Shown here: positions 1-9,581 of the stretch, in pieces
How positions within the stretch are numbered: position 1 is the first letter of the stretch
Layout: every line of letters begins with the position of its first letter
The notes under the pieces: model-generated
Told to the model about the DNA's origin: nothing
Databases searched by the model: none
The model's input: the letters and a program-made list of their open reading frames with translations, nothing else
Program-made: the position numbers and the translations under genes
Source: Candidatus Aminicenantota bacterium
GTDB lineage: Bacteria > Acidobacteriota > Aminicenantia > Aminicenantales > Saccharicenantaceae
DNA: 64,000 bases
Reading direction: 5' to 3'
NCBI GenBank assembly: GCA_014360015.1
Contig: JACIYJ010000008.1
Span: 1 to 64,000, forward strand

Positions 1-405
1 CTTTTGCATATACCCAAGGGGAAGAAGGAGTATCAGGCCTTCGTGGAACGGTCGCATCAGACTGATGATAACGAGTTCTACATCCCGCAGATAGAACGCT
101 GTGCGGACCTTAAGGAGTTTTACTTCAGGGCCTTGAGATGGCAGTTTATGTATAATACTCTGCGACATCACTCGACGCTTGGTATGACGCCATACAAGAA
201 GCTCAGGATGGAAACAAAGCTTCCGAAGCTAATAGCGCTGTTTCCTGTAGTCCAGCTGGATAAGCTTGTCGATCTTTATCCAAAGCTCTTCCCCCAACCT
301 GGATACCATGTATCAGCCAAGGACCATTTTTCTTTCAGGTTAGTGGAGAATATGAAGGCTTTAGAAGCCCACACAGCGGCTATTGAGAACTTTTACCGAC
401 TGTAG
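1..405 (+). CDS. DDE transposase, C-terminal part (cut by window edge)
   Basis: The frame is open from base 1, so the gene starts outside the window and only about 134 codons remain. The segment VERSHQTDDNEFYIPQ matches the region of rve/IS481-type integrase cores that carries the third acidic residue (E) of the DDE triad. The stretch WQFMYNTLRHHSTLGMTPY is the usual 'N-R-H-S-LG-TP' tail of such cores. It would catalyse cut-and-paste or copy-and-paste movement of its own element. The element end is probably just after the stop, where a short palindrome (CGACTGTAGTCG) lies; a related palindrome lies near 4120. Family level (IS481-like) is from memory of the motif; the transposase assignment itself is solid. 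Confidence 0.8.
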   Translation, partial: LLHIPKGKKEYQAFVERSHQTDDNEFYIPQIERCADLKEFYFRALRWQFMYNTLRHHSTLGMTPYKKLRMETKLPKLIALFPVVQLDKLVDLYPKLFPQPGYHVSAKDHFSFRLVENMKALEAHTAAIENFYRL

Positions 406-592
406 TCGACATTTCCCTTGATTTTTTTTATCTGCCGATTTTAATTGATAGCTTGTAAAAAGCTGGCTCGTTCTCAACTGGAATAGAATAGTGAAGTGAT
501 TTTTAACCAGTATCTAAAAGGTGCGAAGGAAGGTGCAAAAAGATAAAAATAGCTGAGCCCCCTGGCCGTTCTGATTTCCCAAGAATCAACTA
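393..592 (-). repeat. Deleted copy of the dnaE 3' end plus its downstream flank
   Basis: Bases 393-540 align with 4110-4246, the flank downstream of the polymerase gene: both have a CGAC-TAGTCG palindrome, CGATTTTAAT, TAGTGAAG, TTTTTAACCA and AAAGGTGCGAAGGAAGGTGC. Bases 539-585 then match 4370-4420 inside the polymerase gene (AAAAAGATAAAAAT, GAGCCCCCTGGCCGTTCTG). About 125 bases present in the real gene between these blocks are missing. The stretch carries no gene of its own; from 593 to 689 nothing else was recognised. Confidence 0.75.
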
Positions 593-689
593 TGCTCACC
601 GCTAATTCGACATTATTTATTATTTTTTGAAAAACTATATAAAATCCCCTCCATGCAATTTTAATTTTAAAAGTCGATAAAAGCCAGAA

Positions 690-1676
690 TTAAAAAAGAT
701 TTATCTTTATCCCTATCTTTAAAGAAATCCCCGTTAAATCTAATTTAGCTTTCCTTATATTACCATAAAAATATATTGAATAATCTGGAGGTTTTTCCCA
801 GACATGCAAGTTGACCTGGCGTATCCCCAAGATAAGGTTATCTTCTGTGCAATAATACAGCCAGCCAGAAGACTCTTCATATTTCTGATATATAACTTCC
901 TTGCCCTCCATTCCCAGGGCCCAATATTTCTCAATCGCCCTGAAGTTTTTTATCTCCGCAGACCTGAATTCTAACTCAGCCATAAATGATAGGCGAGACC
1001 AAACAGGGCGTTCTAATTCAATCCCGCAATGAAAACCTACAGCACTTTTTTGCTCCGTTTCCCAGTAGCGAGCAAGCCAATCGCTATCAGCTGGATCCGT
1101 CCCATTTACCTCAGAAAAGTTCCAGAAGTTGGATATCTTCCCCTTATATATTCCGGCACCGGCAAATAAGAAAATTTTTGTCTTTAAATTAATATCAGGG
1201 GAAAAATAAAGGGTAAATTTGAATGGTATGCTGGCTTTTATCTCTGGTTTATACCTAAAATAATATGGCCAGATCTCATCGCCCGGATAAAAAATATAGG
1301 CCAGAAAACTATCATTCCTCTTATCAATACCAGGAAAGGAAGTTGCTAAGCCAAGACTTAACCTGTGGTTCAAATCAATTCTCAGCTCAGGTTCAAGGTT
1401 AAATATCCACTTATCAAGAGGTAAGATATTCCCCCGGACTTCATAATTAATCGGATTGGTTTTTCTGATCTCCTCAAAAAACCAGTTGTTGTTGAACGTA
1501 TTTATCATAGTGTTGATATCACCCCATGAAGTCAGTCCTGCGGTTCCTGAAATTTTGAGACTTAGCTTTGGGAAATGCTCAGATGAAGGGCCAGCCTGTA
1601 AGGTCTGGATAAAAAATAAGCTAGCCACTAAAATTAGCAGGCCAAGTTTACTTCCGCGGACAGATTGTATATCCAT
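690..1676 (-). CDS. Hypothetical outer-membrane beta-barrel-like protein
   Basis: A 328-residue protein with an N-terminal signal peptide (hydrophobic stretch LGLLILVASLFFIQTLQA, probable cleavage after QA). The mature part is rich in alternating aromatic/polar strands (YFRYKPEIKASIPFKFTLYF, IFLFAGAGIYKG, LSLGLATSF) and ends in hydrophobic beta strands (LKIGIKINLF) with a terminal Phe, a classical outer-membrane barrel signature. AAGGAGGA lies upstream of the ATG. The function is not recognised; it could be a small porin or a structural barrel. It stands alone between a transposon remnant and the peptidase pseudogene on the same strand. Confidence 0.6.
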   Translation of the reverse strand: MDIQSVRGSKLGLLILVASLFFIQTLQAGPSSEHFPKLSLKISGTAGLTSWGDINTMINTFNNNWFFEEIRKTNPINYEVRGNILPLDKWIFNLEPELRIDLNHRLSLGLATSFPGIDKRNDSFLAYIFYPGDEIWPYYFRYKPEIKASIPFKFTLYFSPDINLKTKIFLFAGAGIYKGKISNFWNFSEVNGTDPADSDWLARYWETEQKSAVGFHCGIELERPVWSRLSFMAELEFRSAEIKNFRAIEKYWALGMEGKEVIYQKYEESSGWLYYCTEDNLILGIRQVNLHVWEKPPDYSIYFYGNIRKAKLDLTGISLKIGIKINLF

Positions 1677-1826
1677 TTTATTTTTCCTCCTTTATAATCC
1701 TTTCTAACTCAATTTTTCTTTCGCCTTATGTCGCTCAGCTCACTTTTTAAGATTAACTCTTTAAATCATCTATCTTGATTTCTGTTTTTTTTATTACCCT
1801 TCAGCCTGCCATCTTGATCTCACTGT

Positions 1827-3803
1827 TTAGTAAATAGGAATATAAACTGAAACTATATCGGAATAAGCAAAACCTAAAGGATTGGCCACTTTTATCCGAT
1901 AATAATAGAATGTATCTCCAGCAACATCGCTATCATAAAAAGACGTGACATTCTGGGCCAAGATAGCTATAGACTGCCATTCAGTTTCCCAATCGGCCTT
2001 CCTTTCTACAGTGAAGCTCTCCTCGTTATTCGAGCTATCTACCCAGATGAGATGCACTGCTCTTTGCCCCCAATCCCATTGAGCATTCAGGTAACTTGGG
2101 GCAACTGGTGGTGTAGCAGGAATAATCGTACTGATTTCATTGGTGAAGGTTGAAAAACCGGCCATATTATAAGCCCTAAGTCTGTAAAAAAATACATGCC
2201 CGGCTGTAGCTCTGCAATCGTCAAAATAGGTTCTATTAGCATCTGCACCATCTAAATATGAGTAATCGGGCATAGCAGAATCTTTTCTCTGAACTTCAAA
2301 GCCTATCTCATTACTTGAATTATCCCGCCACGTGAGTCTAATCGTTGTCCAACCAGTCGGCGTAGCTACCAAATTATCAGGTGCTCCATCAGGAGCCACA
2401 GGATCATAAATTACCTTATAGGCATTAACCCGTCCGCCTGATACACATTTGTCGGACAGAGAAGGTAAAGGGTCTACTTTGGATATTATTCTCGATTTAA
2501 GCTGTCCAACTGTCAGTGCATAGCACTTCCCAAGGGCCAGGGCAGCTATCCCGGTCACATAAGGGGCTGCCATGGATGTCCCTGCAAGATATCGATAATC
2601 ATTCCCTTTCTTGGTGCTATAGATGTTATAAGGAGCATTAGTTAAATCTGTTCCACCTGGCGCACCCACGTCAACCGAAATTTTTCCATAATGCGAATAT
2701 GGGGAAATATTATCATTATAATCGGTTGCCAAAACGGAGATAATATTATCGAGATTATAACAACTTGGATAAACAGGCATTTTATCATTGTCATACCATT
2801 GAATCGGAGGTTGATAATTTCCGGCTGCTGCTACAAAAATATGTCTTGCCAGATAAGCTCTATAAATTGCACTGTAAATAGCATAATCATAGCTTGGTCC
2901 ACCATAACTATTATTTGATATCCTGCAGCCATTCATCCAGGCGTAATCAATAGCATTAGTAATGCTTTTGGTCGTAAATTGGCCTATAGAATCTGCAGCT
3001 TTTAAAGGCATTATTTTTACATTCCAATTTACACCAGAAACTCCGGTAACATTATTCCCTTTCGCCCCAACTATTCCAGCTACATGGGTTCCATGATAAT
3101 AAGGATAATTATCATCCATGGGGTCATTATTATTAGAGACGAAGTTCCAACCCTTATAATCATCCGTGAAGCCGTTATTATCATCATCAATTCCATTATT
3201 AGGTATTTCGTCAGTGTTTATCCAGATGTTTTGAAATAAGTCAACATGATTATAATCAATTCCAGTATCTATAACGGCCACCACCACATCCTGACTTCCG
3301 GTGAATATATCCCAGGCAAAAGTGGCTTTAATGTCAGCCCCTGGTTTCCCACCAGTCTGGCCGGTGTTTCTAAGTGCCCATTGTAAAGGAAAATATGGAT
3401 CATTTGGAATAGTTTCCATTATCTTATAAACATAATTCGGTTCTGCATATTCAACATTAGGGTTATTTTTCAAGATTTCTATGGCTTTTTCTGTAGGAAT
3501 AGACGAGGGCAACCTCAAATGAATCAGATAAGGGTCTCCTAAAAATGAAGATTTGATCCTCATGTCCGGATTCCAATCCGTAAAAGCTATTTACTGCCCC
3601 AGATAATTAACTACCCTTGGCTTAATAACATCAAGAACGGCTATTGCCGCCTGCTTCCCGGCCTTCGGCTTGAACTTTACAAGAACTTCCCCCTGCACAT
3701 ATTCCTGGGATATTGTTTCCTGAGAGCTGGTGGTTGTCTTTAATAAAAGCAAAGAAGTAAAGAAGACCAACCCCATTGCTAAAACCATAAATGTCTTTTT
3801 CAT
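1827..3803 (-). pseudogene. Subtilisin-family (S8) secreted peptidase with two FnIII domains, interrupted by an in-frame stop
   Basis: The 5' part (3591-3803) encodes a signal peptide and the start of a fervidolysin-type propeptide (GEVLVKFKPKAG). A TAA at 3591-3593 stops it, yet the same frame continues without shift into the rest of the propeptide (NPNVEYAEPNYVYK) and a complete S8 domain. The triad is visible: Asp in VVVAVIDTGID, His in YHGTHVAGI, Ser in LAGTSMAAPYVTG. The oxyanion Asn fits AAAGN. Two fibronectin type III-like modules follow (each with LxW.D.S.NE..F.V.RK) up to the stop. If translated whole it would be about 658 residues, secreted and self-processing. A restart at 3563 would lack the signal peptide, so the gene is probably inactive unless the stop is a sequencing error. 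Confidence 0.85.
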
Positions 3804-4221
3804 TTTTGCCTCCTTTTCAATTGATTAATAGATCAATCCCCCGACTGCTTATCACAGCAAGCAATTAAATCACCCCCTTTCAACTACAGGTGCTTTTTGG
3901 TAATGTTGCCAGGCAAAAAGAGAAAGAACTTATGAAAAAAAACGATAAAAGGCTTAAATCACACCCCCTCGATCTCATTTCAGCTCACCCTTTTTTGCCA
4001 ATTTAAAAATAAAAAAAAAAAAAAACATCTTGTCAAGTATTTTTTTCTTTCAGGTTGGGACAGCATATGATGGCCAAATGAGCTCAATTGCAACCACGGT
4101 GAATTTTTATCGACCATAGTCGATACTTTTTGATTTTCCTGCATTTGTCGATTTTAATCAGCAGTATTTAAATAGCCGACTTATTCGCTGCTGGAATAGT
4201 GAAGCAATTTTTAACCAATCT
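3804..4221. other. Gene-free stretch with possible peptidase promoter and an IS-end/dnaE-flank copy
   Basis: On the minus strand TTGACA (4031-4036) stands 17 bases before a weak TTTATT (4008-4013) across a long A/T run, a possible promoter for the peptidase gene. Bases 4030-4062 resemble 28460-28490 (TTGTCAAGTATTT then TTCTTTC.GGTTGGG). Bases 4110-4221 are the intact counterpart of the repeat at 393-540, including the CGACCATAGTCG palindrome. No coding potential was seen. Confidence 0.4.
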
Positions 4222-7065
4222 CTAAAAGGTGCGAAGGAAGGTGCAGTTTATAAGGCGGGGGTGGCTGCCGTTCTGAAGCCGCACTTCGGCCCGGAGAAAA
4301 CACACCGGTGGTGAGCCGAAAGCCAAAGCCTTCTTCTGCCCCACCCCCTCCACCAGCCCCGTCTCATCCTCAAAAAGATAAAAATAAGTGAGCCCCCTGG
4401 CCGTTCTGATTTCCCGGGCATCAATGATGCGCACTGCCAGCTCCACCATCTGCCCGGGTAAATCCTTAAGCTGGCCAATGCGCAGCGGTGGCCGCCTCCC
4501 ATCCAGAAACTCCAGTGGGTCACCCTCAGGCAGAAAACCTAACTTCTGCAGCTGAAGCTTCCGCTTCTCCTCATCGGCGATGTCCGCCACCTTGAGCTCA
4601 GACACACCCTGAAAATAGCGAAGCACCTGTTGACTGCGGTTTGGCTCCAGAGAGTCCAGCGCCCCGGCCTGAATCAGCGCCAAAAGGTCACTCTGCCCCG
4701 GTTTCACCCGGCCCAGAAAATCTTCCACTGAAAGATAGGGTCCGCTTCTCTCCCGCTCTCTGATGATTTTTTCAATCGTTTTTACGGTAAGATTTTTTAT
4801 CAACCCCAGACCGACTCTGATACCACGTCCTTCTACCTGGAACCTGTACCCGCTCCGGTTGACATCCGGTCCGAGGATGCTAATCCCCAGCCTCTTGGCT
4901 TCTTCCACGTACTCCGGAAGCTGGTAATAGCCGCCGCCGGCGTTGAGCACCGCGGTCATGTAGACCAGCGGATAATGGGCCTTGAGATAAACCGCCTCGT
5001 AAGCCATGAGGGCATAGGAAGCGCTGTGGGCCCGGTTGAAGGAATAGGCCGAGAACTTTTCCATCTTCTGCCAGAGGTTTCTAACCTCATTTTCTGAATA
5101 GCCGCGGCTCAGGGCCTGCTCAAAAAACTTGCGGCGCAGGCTCTCCTCCACCCGGCGCTTTTTGAGCTGACGGCGCAGGAGTTCACCCTCTTCCGGCGGA
5201 AAACCGGCCACGCGTTCAGCCACCTGCATCACCTGTTCTTCGTAGAACATCAGGCCACCGGTTTCGGGCAGAACGCGGGAAAGGAGCGGGTCGTCCGGAA
5301 GCGGTCGTCCCTCGCGGCGCCTGAGGTAGGCTTCTTTCATCCCGCTTTCGGTCGGACCGGGTCTTATCAGGGCCAGGGCGTGGATTAAATCGTCGAGGTT
5401 TTCCGGTTTCATCCGGCGCAGAAGGTTCATCATGGCCGGACTTTCCACCTGGAAGCAGCCGATGGTTCGTGCTTCCCTCAGTAAGGCATAGGTCTTGGGG
5501 TCATCCGACGGGATGTGCTGGAGCCGCAGGGCCTTTCTGGCTTCGGAGATGGCCGCCAGCCCGCGGGTCGATAAAAGGTCCAGTTTGATAAGCTTTAGTT
5601 CTTCCACCGTGTCGCGGTCGTAATGACACATAAGAAGGCCCCTGGCCGACTGCTCAAGCGGAAGGTAGCAGTCAGCCGGCGCCGGGGTCAGGATCACCCC
5701 TCCCACGTGAAGCGAAATTTCTGCAAACACACTGGCCAGCTCCGCGGCCAATTTCCAGACTTCAAGATAACCGGCCTGGGGCGGCATTTCCCGGAGATAA
5801 TCCGGTTCGGCAAACATCGGCACCTTCTTGCTCATGGCTCTGGCCTCTTCCGGCGGGACGCCGAAGGCCCGGGCCGTCTCATAAAGCGCCGAGCGGGCCC
5901 GGTAATTCTTCAAACTGCAGACATAGGCCGCACCGGTTTTCCCCGCTCCGTACCTTCTCAGCACATACTCCAGCACCTCATCACGGCGACTGGAGTCAAA
6001 ATCCAGGTCAAAATCGGGCGGGTCGGGCCGGCCGCGGTTTAAGAAGCGCTCGAAATATAGGTCATATTTCACCGGGTTAAGCCGCGAAATACCCAGAAGA
6101 TAGGCCAAGTAGGAAGAAGCGCCAGAACCGCGCAGGTTATGGTAAATTCCGCGGCGCCGGGCAAATTCCACCACGTCGTGGACCACCAAAAAATAAGGGG
6201 CAAAACCGCTTTCTTCCACCACCTGAAGCTCCCGCACGGCTCTTTCCCTTTCCTTCCAGCTGAGGTTCTTGAGCCGGGAGAGTTTTTCATTGACCACCTG
6301 GCGCAGGCTGAAGGGAAAAAGATCAGCTGGAAGCGGCGGGACGACATTTTCAAAGGAAAAATCAATTTTCTCAACCACCTCCAGATGCCGGCGGAAAATC
6401 GGCCTCAGTCGGTCGCCGTATTTTTTAAGGGCAATCTTCTCCTGCACCGGGCCGAAATTCTTGAGCAGCGGCGAGAGTTTTTTAAGCTCCGGCGGGTAAG
6501 GAATTTTCTGTTCTATGGCCCTCACCAGCACCAGGCGTTCGGGACATGTCAGGTACTTGAGCGGGCCGGCCCAGAGAAGCGGCATGCCAGTGCATGTGGA
6601 AAGCCACTCGGCCGCTTCAAAATTCTCGAGCTGGCAGCCGAGATAAAAATCTTCAGAAACCTGCTCCCGAATCTTTCTCACTGCACTCACCCACTCTTCC
6701 AGCTCCGCTTCCGACACCGGCAGATTCTCAGGCAAAATAAAAATGGTGATGAGTCCTTCAGGTTCCAGAAACTGCCGGCGGTTAAAAATCTCCAGCAGCC
6801 GATGATAACCTTTTTTCTCCCTCACCAGGAAAACATAGCGGCTGCCCTTTTCCGGAAAATCGAGCTCGAGCTCGCAGCCGAAGATGGGTTTGAAACCGCC
6901 GCCCTCGGCCAGAGCCTTCCATTTGCCCCAGCCATAAAAAGCAGCTATATCCGTGAGGGCGGCAGCCGGCAGCCGGTTGCGGCGGACAAACTGCACCAGC
7001 TCATCCAGGGTGATACTCCCTTCGCCCCGGCTGAAAACTGAATGAACTCTTAAAGGAGCGAACAT
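4222..7065 (-). CDS. dnaE2: Error-prone DNA polymerase III alpha subunit, DnaE2/ImuC type
   Basis: A 947-residue C-family polymerase, shorter than replicative DnaE (about 1,160). Order: N-terminal PHP domain (RVHSVFSRGEGS; its metal-binding His set looks incomplete), polymerase core with the catalytic pair in PDFDLDFDSSRRDEVL and the third Asp in LIKLDLLSTRGL, the LRGSGASSYLAYLLG motif, the FSAYSFNRAHSASYALMAY motif, then a C-terminal OB-fold-like end. No tau-binding C-terminus or clear clamp motif was seen. ATG at 7065 is preferred over GTG at 7077 because GGAGAGG lies just before it. It sits downstream of lexA and dinB on the same strand, so it is probably an SOS-induced translesion polymerase. 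The gene is markedly GC-rich compared with the island to its right. A second replicative DnaE would be expected elsewhere. Confidence 0.88.
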   Translation of the reverse strand: MFAPLRVHSVFSRGEGSITLDELVQFVRRNRLPAAALTDIAAFYGWGKWKALAEGGGFKPIFGCELELDFPEKGSRYVFLVREKKGYHRLLEIFNRRQFLEPEGLITIFILPENLPVSEAELEEWVSAVRKIREQVSEDFYLGCQLENFEAAEWLSTCTGMPLLWAGPLKYLTCPERLVLVRAIEQKIPYPPELKKLSPLLKNFGPVQEKIALKKYGDRLRPIFRRHLEVVEKIDFSFENVVPPLPADLFPFSLRQVVNEKLSRLKNLSWKERERAVRELQVVEESGFAPYFLVVHDVVEFARRRGIYHNLRGSGASSYLAYLLGISRLNPVKYDLYFERFLNRGRPDPPDFDLDFDSSRRDEVLEYVLRRYGAGKTGAAYVCSLKNYRARSALYETARAFGVPPEEARAMSKKVPMFAEPDYLREMPPQAGYLEVWKLAAELASVFAEISLHVGGVILTPAPADCYLPLEQSARGLLMCHYDRDTVEELKLIKLDLLSTRGLAAISEARKALRLQHIPSDDPKTYALLREARTIGCFQVESPAMMNLLRRMKPENLDDLIHALALIRPGPTESGMKEAYLRRREGRPLPDDPLLSRVLPETGGLMFYEEQVMQVAERVAGFPPEEGELLRRQLKKRRVEESLRRKFFEQALSRGYSENEVRNLWQKMEKFSAYSFNRAHSASYALMAYEAVYLKAHYPLVYMTAVLNAGGGYYQLPEYVEEAKRLGISILGPDVNRSGYRFQVEGRGIRVGLGLIKNLTVKTIEKIIRERERSGPYLSVEDFLGRVKPGQSDLLALIQAGALDSLEPNRSQQVLRYFQGVSELKVADIADEEKRKLQLQKLGFLPEGDPLEFLDGRRPPLRIGQLKDLPGQMVELAVRIIDAREIRTARGLTYFYLFEDETGLVEGVGQKKALAFGSPPVCFLRAEVRLQNGSHPRLINCTFLRTF

Positions 7066-7416
7066 ATTCCTCTCCACTCTGGCTTACTTTCTGCTTTTTA
7101 TTTTCTTGCCTCCTATCTCATTTCTCCCCCATATTCGTCTGGCTATCTTTTTCCACCGCCGGGTCTGAAGATTATTCTCATCATTTCTCTATTTCTGTTC
7201 TGGCTTTCGGAATATATTTTTTGTTTTTTCTATCCCTTGCTTTCTGCTCTCACCTTTCTCGCTTTATTTTTATGTTGTCTACCGGCTTGTTTTTTATCAT
7301 CATTCACGTCCGCCTTACATTTCTCTTCATCTTCCCCCTTTTCAATTATTCAACTCAATTATTCAACTCTTCACCCTTCAAGTTTTCGTCCATCTTCACC
7401 TTATCATTCTGGTTCT
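7066..7416. other. Long purine-rich spacer between dinB and dnaE2 with a 13-bp tandem repeat
   Basis: The transcribed strand is strongly A/G-rich and low in complexity. TCAATTATTCAAC occurs twice in tandem (7342-7354, 7355-7367) and once more at 28785-28797. Open frames on the plus strand here are low-complexity F/S/L runs and are not credible genes. No imuA-like gene is present between the two polymerases. Confidence 0.5.
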
Positions 7417-8673
7417 TCACCTCGTCAGAGAGGCGGTTTTGAGAATAAAGCCGCGGCCCGAGTCTTCCTGATAAACTTCGCTCAGCATCTTCTCCCGCAC
7501 CGTGAGCAGGGCGCTGAAACCGTATTTCTCCCGCACCCGGTCCAGAGCCTGACAGAGCCGCTCCTCCCGCTCTGAATAAAGCTCAAAAAGCGAAAGATGC
7601 CGGGCTTCGACCAGTTCGCTGCCCTTCACCCCGACCAGCCGCAGGGCCAGACGCGAACCTTCCCAGAGCTCCAGGAAAAGCTCCTCAGCCACCCGGTAGA
7701 TGCGGTTGGTTTCTTGAACCGGAAGCGACAGCACCCGGCGTTTGCTCACGGTCTTAAAATCAGAATAGCGGGCTTTAACCTCTATCACCCGGGCATAATA
7801 TTTTTCCTGCCGCAGGGTAAGAGCCAGGCGGTCGCAGAGGTAAGCCAAGTGAGCCAGGAGCAGGTCCCGGTCCCAGATGTCCTGGAGAAAGGTAGTTTCA
7901 CGGGAAAAGGATTTCGGCTTTTCCTGGATGGAAAGCGGCCTGAAGTCTATACCCCGCGAAAGAAGGTAAAGTTCATCGCCCATCACCCCAAAAAGAGACC
8001 GCAATGTCCCGAGCGGCACCTGCCAGAGGTCAGCTATTCTGTGGATGTTGAGCAGCCGGAGCATAACCTGGGCTTTCGGGCCGATGCCCGGAATCTCCGA
8101 GATGTCCAGCTCCCGCAGAAATTCCTGTTCCTGGCCGGGTGGCAACTCAAAAAAACCGCCGGGCTTGGCCTTCTTGGTGGCTAACTTGGCCAGGATTTTG
8201 TTGGAAGCCGCCCCCACCGAAACTCCCAGGCCCAGCTCCTTCTCCACCCGGCGCTTGATTTCCTTAGCCGCCTCGCTGAAAGAAGGATAAAGATGACCGC
8301 AGCGGGTAAACTCTAAGTAGGCTTCATCAAGCGAAGCTTCTTCCACATCGGGCGTGTATTCATGAAGAATGCGGAAAAACTTTTCGGAAAAGGCCTGGTA
8401 GATGCGGTAATTGCCGCGGACAAAGACAGCGTGAGGACAGAGCTTGTAGCACTGGCGGAGCGGCATTCCGGAATGAACTCCATACTTGCGAGCTTCGTAA
8501 GAGCAGGTGGAAGCCACACCCCTTTCATGTGGCAGACCGCCAACCACCAGCGGTTTTCCCTTGAGCTCAGGGTTAAGCAGTACCTCCACTGAAGCGAAAA
8601 AGGCATCAAGGTCAATGTGTACCACGTAGCGCCTTTTCGTTCCGGAGAGAAAATTTTCCACCGTCTTCCACAT
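7417..8673 (-). CDS. dinB: DNA polymerase IV (Y-family translesion polymerase)
   Basis: A 418-residue Y-family polymerase with catalytic acids intact: HIDLDAFFASVE (Asp at about 21) and SLDEAYLEFT (about 117). A helix-hairpin-helix motif (ISEIPGIGPKAQVML) and the little-finger domain follow. HLSLF near residue 356 resembles the beta-clamp-binding motif QLSLF. It copies past lesions in an error-prone way. Because the catalytic residues are kept, this is an active DinB rather than the inactive ImuB partner found in many lexA-imuA-imuB-dnaE2 cassettes. It starts 30 bases after the lexA stop, so the two are probably co-transcribed and LexA-controlled. Confidence 0.93.
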   Translation of the reverse strand: MWKTVENFLSGTKRRYVVHIDLDAFFASVEVLLNPELKGKPLVVGGLPHERGVASTCSYEARKYGVHSGMPLRQCYKLCPHAVFVRGNYRIYQAFSEKFFRILHEYTPDVEEASLDEAYLEFTRCGHLYPSFSEAAKEIKRRVEKELGLGVSVGAASNKILAKLATKKAKPGGFFELPPGQEQEFLRELDISEIPGIGPKAQVMLRLLNIHRIADLWQVPLGTLRSLFGVMGDELYLLSRGIDFRPLSIQEKPKSFSRETTFLQDIWDRDLLLAHLAYLCDRLALTLRQEKYYARVIEVKARYSDFKTVSKRRVLSLPVQETNRIYRVAEELFLELWEGSRLALRLVGVKGSELVEARHLSLFELYSEREERLCQALDRVREKYGFSALLTVREKMLSEVYQEDSGRGFILKTASLTR

Positions 8674-8703
8674 CGTTCTTTCCCCGAAAACCCGAAAACA
8701 GGT

Positions 8704-9330
8704 TCAGTATTTGCGGATGACGCCGACCACCCGGCCAACTATCCGGACTTCTTTAACTTCAATCGGCTGGAAGGCCGGGTTCTCCGGGACAAGCAGCACC
8801 CGGTCCTTTTCCCGTCGCAGGCGTTTCAAGGTCACCGAACCATCTTCAAGCAGAGCCACCACCATTTCGCCGGAATTGGCCACATCGGTTCTTTCTATGA
8901 CCACTAAGTCGCCGTCATCAATGTAGGCATCAATCATGCTTTTACCGGTAACTTTAAGGCAGAAAAGATTACCCCGCTTGCGTCCTGAAAACCAGGCTGG
9001 CACTTCCACTGTCTCACCGAGGCTATCAAACATCTCTCGCGGGGTGCCGGCCGGAACCAGACCGACTAAGGGCAGGCGCACGGCGTTTATCGCGTCCGGC
9101 ATCTGAGCCAGGCGGACCTCACCGCCTTCCCGCCTGATATAGCCTTTTTTTTCAAGGCTCAGAAGGTGCTTGAAGACAGCCGAGGGGTTACTCAACCCGA
9201 CCATCTGTCCCAGCTCCCGCACCGTGGGTGCATAGCCGTGCTCTAAGATAAACTCCTGGATTTTCTCCAGGATTTCCTTCTGTCTCCGGGTTAAAGTCCT
9301 CTTAATTCTGTTAACCATTTTGTTCACCAT
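8704..9330 (-). CDS. lexA: LexA repressor
   Basis: A 208-residue SOS repressor. The N-terminal winged helix is residues 10-70 (LTRRQKEILEKIQEFI, GYAPTVRELGQMVGLSN). The self-cleavage site Ala94-Gly95 lies in LVPAGTP, and the Ser131/Lys169 dyad lies in VTGKSMIDA and GSVTLKRL. RecA-stimulated autocleavage would release the dinB/dnaE2 genes downstream. The start is uncertain: ATG at 9330 or ATG at 9318. The -10 box ends only about five bases before the first ATG, so the mRNA would be leaderless or nearly so. Confidence 0.93.
   Translation of the reverse strand: MVNKMVNRIKRTLTRRQKEILEKIQEFILEHGYAPTVRELGQMVGLSNPSAVFKHLLSLEKKGYIRREGGEVRLAQMPDAINAVRLPLVGLVPAGTPREMFDSLGETVEVPAWFSGRKRGNLFCLKVTGKSMIDAYIDDGDLVVIERTDVANSGEMVVALLEDGSVTLKRLRREKDRVLLVPENPAFQPIEVKEVRIVGRVVGVIRKY
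9310..9327 (-). promoter_or_regulatory. Possible LexA operator at the lexA start
   Basis: Read on the minus strand, GTGAAC (9327-9322), six bases, then GTTAAC (9315-9310) form an imperfect dyad (5 of 6 positions per arm) directly after the first ATG, where the transcript should begin. A binding site here would give classical autorepression. LexA sites differ between phyla, so this is only positional and symmetry evidence. Confidence 0.3.
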
Positions 9331-9334
9331 TTAT

Positions 9335-9363
9335 AAAATAATACCAGGCAGAAGTTTTGTCAA
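9335..9363 (-). promoter_or_regulatory. Sigma70-like promoter of lexA
   Basis: A perfect -35 TTGACA (9363-9358), a 17-base spacer and a TATTTT -10 box (9340-9335) lie on the minus strand. Transcription would start close to the annotated lexA ATG, leaving almost no leader. Confidence 0.65.
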
Positions 9364-9581
9364 GCAAAAATTTAAGATTTTAAAGATGTTATCAACTTGA
9401 AAGGATATTTTTTTTGCCTTCCCCTCCAAACGCCACCAATACCAGTCGAATTACACTTCAGTTCTACACCTTCCATCCACCTTTGGCTTTATCTCTCCTG
9501 ATATTCTAACAGTAAGCCAGAAGACCTGTTGCCTCATGAGAAAATCTATATGAAAGCATAATCATTGCCTCAGGTAAGAAT

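Noticed and set aside
5623..7041. Long plus-strand open frames opposite the polymerase gene
   Set aside because: They lie wholly antisense to a well-conserved gene, are His/Arg/Pro-rich as expected for the complement of GC-rich coding DNA, and have no motifs or ribosome sites.
7221..7575. Plus-strand frames rich in Phe/Ser/Leu between dnaE2 and dinB
   Set aside because: They come from a low-complexity C/T-rich tract, resemble membrane protein only by composition, and one runs into dinB antisense.
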